Shown piece after piece: positions 17,924-25,911 of a stretch of DNA of 64,000 bases (the stretch's first letter is position 1; each line of letters starts with the position of its first letter). A model generated the notes under the pieces. The model saw only the letters and a list, made by a program, of their open reading frames with translations. It did no database searches and was not told the origin of the DNA. The stretch spans positions 1-64,000 of the forward strand of contig JAUWMI010000011.1 of the NCBI GenBank assembly GCA_030613245.1, written 5' to 3'. The position numbers were made by a program, and so were the translations under genes. The DNA is from Candidatus Sumerlaeota bacterium (GTDB lineage: Bacteria > Sumerlaeota > Sumerlaeia > MWCT01 > JAUWMI01).

Positions 17924-18910
17924 TCACTGGTTTTTCTCTTCCAGATTATGCTTCTCGCGAATTAAATATGTCGGTTTGTCCTGTGATTCATAATACAGCC
18001 GTATGGAAATCTCAGCTATCAAACCCATGAGGATCGAGCTAAAACCGAGCACAAAAAGCAGTACTGTCAGTAGTGGGAGTGGGGTTTCAATAAACGAGGT
18101 GCTGCGAAAACACTTCAGGTACATTGCGTAGAGTCCCGACAAAAAGCCTCCTGCGAAGCATAAGAGGCCTAAGCCTCCAAAGACATGGATTGGCCTATGG
18201 GCGTAATCGCTCAGGAATTTAACCACAATCAGATCGAGAATCACTTTAGGAACGCGCCAGAAGCCATACTTTGAGCGGCCAAACTTGCGCGCGTTATGAT
18301 GTACCACCACTTCAGCCACCTTTGCTCCTTGCCAGGCTGCAAAAATAGGAATGAATCGGTGCATTTCGCCATACAGCCGAACGTCCTTGATTGCATCCCG
18401 CCGATATGCCTTCAGCGTGCACCCGTAGTCGTGCAGATGAACCCCGCTAATCACTGAAATGATCTTGTTGGCGATCTTTGAAGGCAGCACACGCGAAAGC
18501 GCCCGATCCTTACGATCCTTGCGCCAGCCACTTGCAACGTCGTATCCTGCGGCTAATTTCTCCAAGAGCAGAGGGATGTCGTCAGGATCGTTTTGCAGGT
18601 CTCCATCCATTGGGATGAGGATATCCCCGGAGGCAAAATCAATACCTGCTGCAATCGCAGCTGTCTGTCCAAAATTCCGCTTGAACAAGACCACTTTTAC
18701 CCGTTGATCCTTCTCCGCGAGCTCGGCGATCCTCCTGTACGTCCGGTCCGTACTGCCATCGTCAATAAGAATAATTTCGAACGATTTGCCCACATCTTCC
18801 AAGCTCTGAATCAGGCGGTCATAAAGAAGAGCGATGTTCTCTTCTTCGTTAAAGAGAGGAATGATGATGGACAACTCAGGGATTTTCGCTGTCTGGTTAC
18901 GTGTGACCAT
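17924..18910 (-). CDS. GtrB/DPM1-like GT2 glycosyltransferase with membrane tail
   Basis: A 328-residue GT2. The catalytic domain (about 10-230) carries LSIIIPLFNEEENI, EIILIDDGSTDRT, FKRNFGQTAAIAAGID and ILIPMDGDLQNDPDDIP with the DGD metal site. Two hydrophobic segments follow (VFGGLGLLCFAGGFLSGLYA; LTVLLFVLGFSSILMGL). That layout is typical of polyprenyl-phosphate glucosyl/mannosyl/aminoarabinosyl transferases (GtrB, ArnC). It would charge undecaprenyl phosphate with one sugar for transfer outside the inner membrane. The GT39-like polytopic protein at 33.7-35.2 kb is a possible user of such a donor, though it is far away. Confidence 0.9.
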   Translation of the reverse strand: MVTRNQTAKIPELSIIIPLFNEEENIALLYDRLIQSLEDVGKSFEIILIDDGSTDRTYRRIAELAEKDQRVKVVLFKRNFGQTAAIAAGIDFASGDILIPMDGDLQNDPDDIPLLLEKLAAGYDVASGWRKDRKDRALSRVLPSKIANKIISVISGVHLHDYGCTLKAYRRDAIKDVRLYGEMHRFIPIFAAWQGAKVAEVVVHHNARKFGRSKYGFWRVPKVILDLIVVKFLSDYAHRPIHVFGGLGLLCFAGGFLSGLYAMYLKCFRSTSFIETPLPLLTVLLFVLGFSSILMGLIAEISIRLYYESQDKPTYLIREKHNLEEKNQ

Positions 18911-19021
18911 TTGCCTTACAAAATATCTGGTTGATCTCCATAGAACCGCTCGAGCAGAGACATACTCACTCGAAGCGCTTCGCCTAGTATCTTTGATAAA
19001 TGCAGTGCTAACAATTAGGTG

Positions 19022-19040
19022 TTGACAGGCCTTTTGTCAA
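19022..19040. promoter_or_regulatory. Inverted repeat TTGACA-N7-TGTCAA between divergent genes
   Basis: TTGACA (19022-19027) and TGTCAA (19035-19040) form a perfect inverted repeat in the 286-bp divergent region between the GtrB-like gene and kdsA. Each arm equals a consensus -35 hexamer, one per strand, but I do not find a good -10 at 16-18 bp on either side. It could be an operator or a chance repeat. Confidence 0.28.
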
Positions 19041-19196
19041 GAACCTTTCCGCTTCCTTGATCTGCCAGAGCCAAAATTCTCTTGATTTCCTCAGAACTTC
19101 CGATACCATTGGAAATCACAAATAGGGTAGTATGCACACTGGAAAAAGCCATAAATCCTTTAAGTTAAATCTCACTTGTTTCGGACTGGAAAACTC

Positions 19197-20027
19197 ATGA
19201 AAGCCGTCACTGTAGGCGAAATAAGAATCGGCGATGCACATCCGCTTGTTTTGATTGCTGGTCTTTGCGTGATTCAAGACCAAGCGCACACGCGAATGAT
19301 TGCGGAGCGGCTCCAGGAAATAACCTCTTCCCTCGATATCCCCTTTATTTTTAAAGCTTCATATGATAAGGCGAACCGTAGCTCCATAAAGTCATACCGG
19401 GGACCTGGGGTGGTAGAGGGCCTTGAAATTTTGCAGAATGTGAAGCAAAAGCTGGGGCTGAGAGTGCTCAGCGATGTACATCGTCACGAGGAGATCGAAC
19501 AAGCCGCAGCAGTAGTAGATATGCTGCAAATTCCTGCATTCCTCTGTCGGCAAACGGACTTTGTCGTCGCTGTGGCGCGAACTGGTAAGCCGCTCAATGT
19601 TAAAAAAGGCCAATTCCTGGCGCCATGGGATATGAAAAACGTGATTGAAAAAATAACATCAACTGGTAACCATCAGATTCTCCTTACGGAGCGGGGCACG
19701 TCATTCGGATACAACAATCTCGTCTCTGATCTCCGGTCGCTGGCAATTATGCGCGGGTTTGGCTATCCAGTGGCGTACGATGCAACCCACTCTGTGCAGC
19801 TGCCAGGAGGAGCGGGCAGCGCTTCATCGGGCCATCGAGAATTTGTAGTGCCGCTGGCGCGCGCCGCAACTGCAGTAGAAATTGATGCCCTCTTCCTTGA
19901 AGTGCACGAAAATCCTGACCAGGCTCTCAGTGATGGGCCCAATACAATTGCTCTAGACCAGCTCCCTGCTTTTCTCCATCAGATAAAGGCAATTGACGCC
20001 TGCATAAAGGGGTACGCACGGAAATGA
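19197..20027 (+). CDS. kdsA: 3-deoxy-8-phosphooctulonate (Kdo-8-P) synthase, metal-dependent type
   Basis: 276 residues from the ATG at 19197; an upstream TTG would add seven residues. It condenses phosphoenolpyruvate with arabinose 5-phosphate to Kdo-8-P for lipid A-core synthesis. Motifs: KASYDKANRSS (positions 54-63), DVHRHEEI, GTSFGYNNLVSD and AYDATHSVQLPGG. Cys24, His198, Glu235 and Asp246 keep the spacing of the metal ligands of Aquifex KdsA (C11, H185, E222, D233), so this is a class II metal-dependent enzyme. The usual GPCVIES loop reads GLCVIQD here, losing the Pro and the Glu-Ser pair, which is odd. The gene overlaps kdsD by 4 nt (ATGA). Confidence 0.93.
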   Translation: MKAVTVGEIRIGDAHPLVLIAGLCVIQDQAHTRMIAERLQEITSSLDIPFIFKASYDKANRSSIKSYRGPGVVEGLEILQNVKQKLGLRVLSDVHRHEEIEQAAAVVDMLQIPAFLCRQTDFVVAVARTGKPLNVKKGQFLAPWDMKNVIEKITSTGNHQILLTERGTSFGYNNLVSDLRSLAIMRGFGYPVAYDATHSVQLPGGAGSASSGHREFVVPLARAATAVEIDALFLEVHENPDQALSDGPNTIALDQLPAFLHQIKAIDACIKGYARK

Positions 20028-20989
20028 ACATTCTCGATCGAGCCAGGCACGTGTTTGAAATTGAGGCACGCGCAATCATAGATCTTGGTGCCAAGCTAAC
20101 ACCTGATTTTGAAAAGGCCATTGATCTAATCTATCAGTGCAAAGACCGCATTGTGCTTACTGGAATGGGGAAAGCTGGCATTGTCGCCCGCAAGATTGCG
20201 GCAACCCTGGCCAGCACCGGTACACCGGCGTTCTTTATGCACCCGGCAGAAGGAATGCACGGTGACCTTGGCATGGTAACAACTGACAACGTGATGCTGG
20301 CCGTTTCTCACAACGGCAACACCGAGGAAATCCTGCGTCTGATTCCCTACATTAAGCATTTCAAAATTAATCTGATTGGCATGACGGGCAATCTCAAATC
20401 TGAGCTCGCCCGCCACAGCGACGTGGTGCTGGACATTAGTGTAAAGGAAGAGGCGTGCCCGCTCGGCCTTACTCCTACGGCGAGCACAACAGCGGCACTG
20501 GCCATGGGCGATGCGCTCGCTGTGGTTCTGCTTGAAAAGCGGAACTTCAGGGCCGAGCATTTTGCAATCTTTCATCCTGGAGGTACGCTGGGCAGACGGC
20601 TGCTCATCAAGGTTGAAGACCTTATGCACACCGGCGAAAACAATCCAGTGACCTCGGAAGACAAGACACTAAAAGAAGGTATTATCGAAATGACGTCAAA
20701 GGGCCTGGGTGCAACAAGTATTATTGACAAGAAAGGTGTTCTGGTTGGCATACTGACAGACGGTGACCTCCGCCGCATCTTCCACGCTGGAAAACACGGA
20801 CTCGATACCTGTCTGGAAAACATCATGGTTCGCACACCGAAAAGCACCACTAAGGATACACTTGCCGTTAATGCAATTGACCTGATGGAGCAGTACAATA
20901 TTACCGTCCTGCCTGTGATTGACGATGAACGTCGTCCGATCGCTATGATTCACCTTCACGATCTGATCAAGGCTGGCATTACGCCGTAG
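20024..20989 (+). CDS. kdsD: Arabinose-5-phosphate isomerase
   Basis: A 321-residue protein. The N-terminal SIS domain (about 35-180) shows VLTGMGKAGIVARKIAATLA, STGTPAFFMHPAEGMHGDLG and AVSHNGNTEEILRLIPY; His residues of the PAEGMHGDLG loop and the EACPLGLTPTAST segment are family-typical. Two CBS domains follow (about 205-321; EDLMHTG ... ENIMVRTPKS). It interconverts ribulose 5-phosphate and arabinose 5-phosphate, feeding kdsA. Its start overlaps the kdsA stop by 4 nt, so the pair is translationally coupled. A strong terminator lies about 80 bp downstream. kdsB, kdsC and waaA are not in the window. Confidence 0.95.
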   Translation: MNILDRARHVFEIEARAIIDLGAKLTPDFEKAIDLIYQCKDRIVLTGMGKAGIVARKIAATLASTGTPAFFMHPAEGMHGDLGMVTTDNVMLAVSHNGNTEEILRLIPYIKHFKINLIGMTGNLKSELARHSDVVLDISVKEEACPLGLTPTASTTAALAMGDALAVVLLEKRNFRAEHFAIFHPGGTLGRRLLIKVEDLMHTGENNPVTSEDKTLKEGIIEMTSKGLGATSIIDKKGVLVGILTDGDLRRIFHAGKHGLDTCLENIMVRTPKSTTKDTLAVNAIDLMEQYNITVLPVIDDERRPIAMIHLHDLIKAGITP

Positions 20990-21064
20990 CACGAGGTTGG
21001 TGGGGGGGCTGCTGTCAAAATGAAAAATGCTAGCTAGTGCAATATGGGTAAGCACACGCGGAAC

Positions 21065-21095
21065 GTAGGGGCGACCCGATGGGTCGCCCTTTTTA
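21065..21095 (+). terminator. Terminator hairpin after kdsD, derived from a palindromic element
   Basis: A 9-bp GC-rich stem (GGGCGACCC at 21069-21077 with GGGTCGCCC at 21081-21089) with a GAT loop is followed by five T. The left arm begins GTAGGGGCG, the same start as the palindromes at 22539 and 63863. Here the expected right end CCTAC is replaced by a T-run, so a repeat element seems to serve as the kdsD terminator. Confidence 0.8.
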
Positions 21096-22307
21096 TAGGT
21101 CCACCCGGCAGTGTTTGTTCCGGCAGGCTTCTGGGATCACATTATCGAGGAAATTCTGGCGCATCTGCCGTGCCGCCGGGCCATTCCAGATTGTCTGAAA
21201 GTCCTGCTGCAGAAGATTGCCAAAGCAGACCGAGGCATAACAGCACGGCCGCACATCGCCATTAGTGTCAATATACAAAAACATCCATGGGTAGCGACAA
21301 AGCTCGATCAGCGGCTTGCGGCCGATCAATGATTCTGCCCGTGTGAGTCTCGTCGAGCTGCCAGAGATTGACTTCGCTGCTGTGGTGGCAAGCAGGTTCT
21401 GCATTGCTAGATGTATGATCAGCCGTACACCGCTTGCTTTCGCTAGCTCTTCAGCCTCGTTGAGCATCTGGCGTGTGAGAGACACGTGGTGCTCGAGCGC
21501 CTCGGACTCAAGGGCCGGATTTTCCACTTCCATGAGCTGCACCGAAATCTCCTCAATACGGTGTCGGGCGGCAAACTCGACCATAGCAGGCAGCTGGGGA
21601 ATATTGCGCGCCATAAATGTTGAGGCGAGGATCAGGCGCGGCACACGGCTCTGAAAGCGATCCTTCCACTGGTTCACTCGCTCAATACCTGCTTCTGCCT
21701 GCTCCAGTGTCCCTCCCACACGCATCCCTGCGTAAATCTCTGGGTCGCACGTGTCAATCGATAGAAACAGAGTATGAACCCCTGAACGCACCAGCATCTT
21801 GCTTCGCTCGTCATCGAGCAGTTGAGCATTTGTGGTCAGAGCCAGATTATCACACTGATTGAGCCGATAGCGTTCGAGCAGCTCGGCTAACTGCGAGAAG
21901 AGCAACGGCTCGCCGTAAGGAGTCAAGTTTACCATTTCGGCATATGGAATTAGTTGCGCGATGCGCTCGACCAGTTCCCAGCTCATCTGCCGGTCGGTCG
22001 ATAGAAGATTTGCCAGCCGTTCTTGTTCAGCAGGCACCTGGCGGCGGCAGAAGATGCAGCGCAGATTGCAAGTAAGATTCGTCCCTACTTGTAAATGGAG
22101 CGGCAAAGAGTGAAGCAGCGTCTGGCCGTGCCAGAACTCGCGCCAGTTCAGACGTGCATTATGGAAGCGCTTGGCACGCGTTGAGCTCAGCCCAAGGCGG
22201 CCACGTAATCCATAACGGATACACCAGCGCGCAGCCCGACGAATTGAAGATATCTTTTGCGTAGGTTGTGGCAATACAGCACACTCGCCGGTAGTTTTAA
22301 CGGACAC
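21093..22307 (-). CDS. Radical SAM protein with SPASM-type C-terminus
   Basis: A 404-residue protein. The radical SAM cluster motif is CNLRCIFC (CX3CX2C) at about 79-86, followed by MVNLTPYGEPLL (the GGE-like SAM site as YGEP) and LFLSIDT. The C-terminus has a SPASM-like cysteine set: LCRYPWMFLYIDTNGDVRPC, CYASVCFGNLL, TIWNGPAARQMR and CRNKHCRVDL, binding one or two extra clusters. Such enzymes modify peptides or other substrates, or act in anaerobic maturation; no peptide partner is adjacent. The start is a GTG at 22305-22307, because no ATG lies between there and the first cluster. That GTG sits inside an inverted repeat. It is convergent to kdsD. Confidence 0.85.
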   Translation of the reverse strand: MSVKTTGECAVLPQPTQKISSIRRAARWCIRYGLRGRLGLSSTRAKRFHNARLNWREFWHGQTLLHSLPLHLQVGTNLTCNLRCIFCRRQVPAEQERLANLLSTDRQMSWELVERIAQLIPYAEMVNLTPYGEPLLFSQLAELLERYRLNQCDNLALTTNAQLLDDERSKMLVRSGVHTLFLSIDTCDPEIYAGMRVGGTLEQAEAGIERVNQWKDRFQSRVPRLILASTFMARNIPQLPAMVEFAARHRIEEISVQLMEVENPALESEALEHHVSLTRQMLNEAEELAKASGVRLIIHLAMQNLLATTAAKSISGSSTRLTRAESLIGRKPLIELCRYPWMFLYIDTNGDVRPCCYASVCFGNLLQQDFQTIWNGPAARQMRQNFLDNVIPEACRNKHCRVDL

Positions 22308-22321
22308 TCTTTACGTGTCCG
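22301..22321. promoter_or_regulatory. Inverted repeat over the radical SAM gene start codon
   Basis: CGGACAC and GTGTCCG form a 7-bp inverted repeat separated by 7 nt. The proposed GTG start of the radical SAM gene lies inside the left arm. As RNA it would fold into a hairpin covering the start codon, and as DNA it could be an operator. Confidence 0.35.
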
Positions 22322-22538
22322 CAAGTCTAACAAGACAAATAGCTTGCCCGTCTTTTTAAACTTGATCTTTACTATAATAAGCGATATGCAAGCTTCAAGA
22401 ATAATCTGTGGTGTCCTAATCTGATTTGTTATGTTCTGTTTGTTTTTTCCAGGGCTTTTATATTTAGCGCCCTTCCCAATACTTTTGCCTGGCCAAAATG
22501 CTGAAGAATTGCTTTACTTCATTGCAATGTTGGTTTTT

Positions 22539-22586
22539 GTAGGGGCGAGGTCTCCTCGCCCATGGGCGGGGTAACCCCGCCCCTAC
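22539..22586. repeat. REP-like palindromic element, double hairpin
   Basis: The element begins GTAGGGGCGAGG and ends CCCCGCCCCTAC. Its outer ends are inverted repeats (GTAGGGGCG / CGCCCCTAC). Inside there are two successive hairpins: GGCGAGG-TCT-CCTCGCC and GGGCGGGG-TAA-CCCCGCCC. It lies in the 390-bp noncoding gap between the radical SAM gene and the cupin gene; the rest of that gap holds no gene. It is related to the elements at 21065 and 63863. Confidence 0.75.
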
Positions 22587-22698
22587 GTCCTGACCGCAGG
22601 GATTATCTATTATTGGGTTTAGATTTAATATAAAATAGTCTCTCTGTGGCATTCTTCAATCAAAACAGGACACAAGAGAATAATCTGGGAAGCGAGCG

Positions 22699-23043
22699 AT
22701 GAAAATTGTGAAGAAACCGTGGGGTGAAGAGCGCTGGCTCGCACACACGGATTGCTATGCAGGCAAGATCCTAATAGTGAAGAAAGGCCATCGCCTGAGC
22801 CTCCAATATCATCAAAAAAAACACGAAACCCTGTACGTGGATGAGGGAGTGGTGAAAATCACCATTGGTAAGCACGAGCCTCTGGAAGAAAAGATCCTGC
22901 GTGCAGGCGATATTATCGAGATCCCTCCAGGCACTCGCCACCGGATTGAGGCTTTGGAGGATGCAAAGATTTTCGAGGTCTCGACACCTGAACTCGATGA
23001 CGTCGTGCGGGTGTCTGACGACTATGGGAGGGAAGACGCATGA
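22699..23043 (+). CDS. Mannose-6-phosphate isomerase-type cupin
   Basis: A 114-residue single cupin domain resembling the C-terminal isomerase half of bifunctional ManC/type II phosphomannose isomerases: KPWGEERWL at the start, HRLSLQYHQKKHETLYV (metal ligands H, H, E), then AGDIIEIPPGTRHRIEA (third His). Good GGAAG ribosome binding site. Stand-alone proteins of this kind bind a divalent metal and either isomerise mannose 6-phosphate or act as sugar-sensing cupins. It overlaps the ABC binding-protein gene by 4 nt (ATGA), an odd pairing for a sugar isomerase. Whether it is an enzyme or a regulator is unclear. Confidence 0.85.
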   Translation: MKIVKKPWGEERWLAHTDCYAGKILIVKKGHRLSLQYHQKKHETLYVDEGVVKITIGKHEPLEEKILRAGDIIEIPPGTRHRIEALEDAKIFEVSTPELDDVVRVSDDYGREDA

Positions 23044-24779
23044 AATATGCTGTTACTAGATGTATTATCACGGCAATAATTGCTCCGTTGTTGCTCTTCG
23101 CCAAGCCGGTGACTGAAGAGAGACACGTGATCGAAGATATTGAGATCGGCAAGTACGGAGGACAAATTATAGTAGCAACAATAAGCGATCCAAAGTCATT
23201 TAACATCATTCTGGCAAATGAAACTTCTACTACCGACATTGTGAATCGTATGTTCGCCGGAATTGTCGAATACGATAATGAGAAACAGGAGATCATACCC
23301 GGACTCGCGAAAAGCTGGGAACATTCGGATGACTATCTTACGTGGACATTCCATCTCCGCAAAGGGATTCGCTGGTCTGACAGCCATCCGATTACGACTG
23401 ATGATATTCTTTTCACCTTTGACGTTATTTACGATCCGAAAATTCCAAACGCAGCGAAAGATTCGCTCCAGGTAGACGGCAAGAGATTTCGGGTGGAAAA
23501 AGTTGACGATTATACATTCAAAGTGCATCTTCCGAATACATACGCCCCACTGCTCTGGGCCATGCAACTGCCCGTAATACCAAAACATATCCTGGAACCG
23601 CGTGTCAAAGACGAGACATTTAATCAGTATTGGAACACGTCAGTGGATCCAAAGAATATGGTAGTATCCGGCCCGTTCACACTGGAGAAATACGTGAGCG
23701 GCGAGAAGACAATGCTGAAGCGTAACCCGCATTATTGGCGATTTGACACGAAAGGCAATCGGCTCCCTTATCTGGATCGTGTGATATTTCTAAATGTTCC
23801 GGATCTCAACGCTATGTTTCTAAGGTTTCAGGCGGGTGAATGCGACGTGTATGATCCATTTTATGGCGATAAGTACCGGATGGTCAAGGACAGTGAGCAA
23901 AAAGGAAACTATACAGTATACGAGCTCGGCCCGGCATTCGGCACTGCCCATTTCTGGTTCAACCTCAATCCGGAGATCAATAAAGAGACCGGCAAGCCGA
24001 TTGTCAATCCTACGAAGCTCAAGTGGTTTCAAAACGTCAAATTCCGCAAGGCAATTGCCTATGCGATTAACCGTCCAGGCATCATCCGCACTGTCTATTT
24101 CGGCCGGGCTATTCCGATATGGAGCCCGGTAAGCCCTGCCAATAAGCATTGGTATAACTCAAGTGTCATCCGGTATCCCTACGATCTGGATAAAGCCCGA
24201 AAGCTGCTCGATGAGATTGGCCTTGTTGACCGCGACAACGATGGGATTCGCGAGGATGCCGAAGGCAACGACGTCGGATTTAGATTCATTAGCAACCGAG
24301 AGAACAACATACGGGAGAAAATCGGCAATATTCTGAGCCATGATTTCAAAAAGATCGGCCTTAAGGCAATTTTTAAACTGGAAGATTTTAACACCCTGGT
24401 CACCAAGCTGCAAGATAGCTACGATTACGAAGCCTGTTTGCTCGGGCTAACAGGATCGCCAGAGCCATCGTCTGGCATGAATGTTTACCTCAGCTCGGGC
24501 CGTACGCACCACTGGTATCCGAGTCAGGAAAGACCAGCAACTGAGTGGGAGGCACGCATTGACGAGCTAATAAATATGTACCTCCACGAGCCAGAGGTGA
24601 AAGAGCGCAAGCCACACTTCGATGAAATTCAATCTATCATGTCAGACAAAGTGCCGATGATTTATACTGTCAATGCCATTGTCTATGTGGCGATTCGCAA
24701 CAATTTCGCAAATATGAAGCCGACGGCCATTCGGCACCGAACGCTGTGGAATGTAGAGGAAATCTATAAGAAAGATTGA
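23040..24779 (+). CDS. Peptide/nickel-type ABC transporter substrate-binding protein
   Basis: A 579-residue exported protein. The N-terminus (MKYAVTRCIITAIIAPLLLF) is a signal peptide; the mature part begins near AKPVTEE. Family 5 binding-protein features: NRMFAGIVEYDNEKQEIIPG, LAKSWEHSDDYLTWTFHLRK, GIRWSDSHPITTDDILFTFD, then IPKHIL and FRKAIAYAINRPGII. It would capture oligopeptides, dipeptides or a similar solute in the periplasm and deliver it to the permeases encoded next. Coupled to the cupin gene by an ATGA overlap. Length is slightly above the family average (~530). The substrate cannot be told from sequence. Confidence 0.9.
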   Translation: MKYAVTRCIITAIIAPLLLFAKPVTEERHVIEDIEIGKYGGQIIVATISDPKSFNIILANETSTTDIVNRMFAGIVEYDNEKQEIIPGLAKSWEHSDDYLTWTFHLRKGIRWSDSHPITTDDILFTFDVIYDPKIPNAAKDSLQVDGKRFRVEKVDDYTFKVHLPNTYAPLLWAMQLPVIPKHILEPRVKDETFNQYWNTSVDPKNMVVSGPFTLEKYVSGEKTMLKRNPHYWRFDTKGNRLPYLDRVIFLNVPDLNAMFLRFQAGECDVYDPFYGDKYRMVKDSEQKGNYTVYELGPAFGTAHFWFNLNPEINKETGKPIVNPTKLKWFQNVKFRKAIAYAINRPGIIRTVYFGRAIPIWSPVSPANKHWYNSSVIRYPYDLDKARKLLDEIGLVDRDNDGIREDAEGNDVGFRFISNRENNIREKIGNILSHDFKKIGLKAIFKLEDFNTLVTKLQDSYDYEACLLGLTGSPEPSSGMNVYLSSGRTHHWYPSQERPATEWEARIDELINMYLHEPEVKERKPHFDEIQSIMSDKVPMIYTVNAIVYVAIRNNFANMKPTAIRHRTLWNVEEIYKKD

Positions 24780-24789
24780 TCCCAATCAG

Positions 24790-24816
24790 CACAGGCAAGT
24801 TGAAAATGCGCCTGTG
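24790..24816 (+). other. Stem-loop between binding-protein and permease genes
   Basis: CACAGGC (24790-24796) pairs with GCCTGTG (24810-24816) across a 13-nt loop in the 160-bp gap after the binding-protein gene. There is no T-run. A stabilising 3' hairpin here would leave more binding-protein mRNA than permease mRNA, as is common in ABC operons. This is inferred from position only. Confidence 0.35.
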
Positions 24817-24939
24817 GCGTGATGCCCGTGTTACTTTAAGTTTCAAGTGTGGGAAACCGACACCAGGGCAAATGGCTGAATTAGTGAGGTCTCTGGTGCG
24901 CTAGATGTTGTGCATTTAACAAAAGATCCTCCCTGCTGC

Positions 24940-25911
24940 ATGAAAACCTACATTCTGAAACGTTTACTGCATGCCATTCCGATCCTCTTCGGGGTCACCT
25001 TGATTACTTTTTTCCTGATTAATCGCACGCCGGGCGATTACCTCGCCACCATGAAGATGAATCCCCAGATTTCGGATGAGGTGATCGAAGCCCAAGAGAA
25101 ACTGTTCGGACTCGATGAGCCACGTTGGTACGTTCGCTACGCAAAGTGGATTAGGAACGTGGTAACTGGTTTAGACTTCGGCTATTCTTTCGCCACGCAA
25201 GAGCCGGTCTTCAGCGTTATAAAACAGCGGCTTTTTAATACATTCATTCTCGCCCTGTGTGCGCTGATTTTCGCCTGGACGATCTCCCTGCCCCTGGGGA
25301 TTCTCTCTGCAGTGAAGCAGTATCAGTGGACCGATAAGATCTGTTCAGCGATTGCATTCCTGGGTCTCTCCATCCCTAATGTCTTTTTTGCCCTGCTCAT
25401 GGTCTATTTTGCGGCGGTTACTGGATGGTTTCCCACCGGAGGCCTGCGTTCGGTCAATTTCGAGGAGATGAGTCTGGGAGGCAAGATACTCGACATGGCT
25501 CACCATCTCGTGCTGCCCGCCATTGTGCTGGGCACGGCAGCAATGGCCACCTTCATGCGCCAGATGCGAGGTAATCTGCTTGACGTGCTCCGTGCCGACT
25601 ACGTCACGAGTGCACGCGCGAAAGGATTGGGCGAGGGAGCCGTAATCGTGAAGCATGCAGTACGCAACGCGATCAATCCACTGATTACCCTGTTCGGCTA
25701 CTCTCTGACAGATCTACTAAGCGGGACTTTCCTGGTCGAAGTGGTGATGAGCTATCCCGGCCTGGGACGAACCACGATAGACGCCCTGTTTGCCAAAGAC
25801 ATGTATCTCGTTGTGGCCGCCGTATTAATGGCATCGGTGATGCTAATTCTAGGCAACCTGGTTGCTGATTTGCTTCTTGCTCTGAATGACCCGAGGATTC
25901 GATATGAGTAA
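24940..25911 (+). CDS. Peptide ABC transporter permease, DppB/OppB type
   Basis: 323 residues from the ATG at 24940, where MKTYILKRLLHAIPILFGVT is the canonical DppB start; a GTG 30 bp upstream is also open. About six membrane helices. LINRTPGD after helix 1 is typical. The binding-protein-dependent transport signature (EAA loop) reads DYVTSARAKGLGEGAVIVKH. It forms the inner-membrane pore with the DppC-type protein. The gene lies 160 bp after the binding-protein gene, and its stop overlaps the next permease start by 8 nt. Confidence 0.92.
   Translation: MKTYILKRLLHAIPILFGVTLITFFLINRTPGDYLATMKMNPQISDEVIEAQEKLFGLDEPRWYVRYAKWIRNVVTGLDFGYSFATQEPVFSVIKQRLFNTFILALCALIFAWTISLPLGILSAVKQYQWTDKICSAIAFLGLSIPNVFFALLMVYFAAVTGWFPTGGLRSVNFEEMSLGGKILDMAHHLVLPAIVLGTAAMATFMRQMRGNLLDVLRADYVTSARAKGLGEGAVIVKHAVRNAINPLITLFGYSLTDLLSGTFLVEVVMSYPGLGRTTIDALFAKDMYLVVAAVLMASVMLILGNLVADLLLALNDPRIRYE

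Noticed and set aside
22464-22652. 62-codon minus-strand frame over the palindromic element
   Set aside because: It translates the GC-rich palindrome and has no features; the element explains the open frame.
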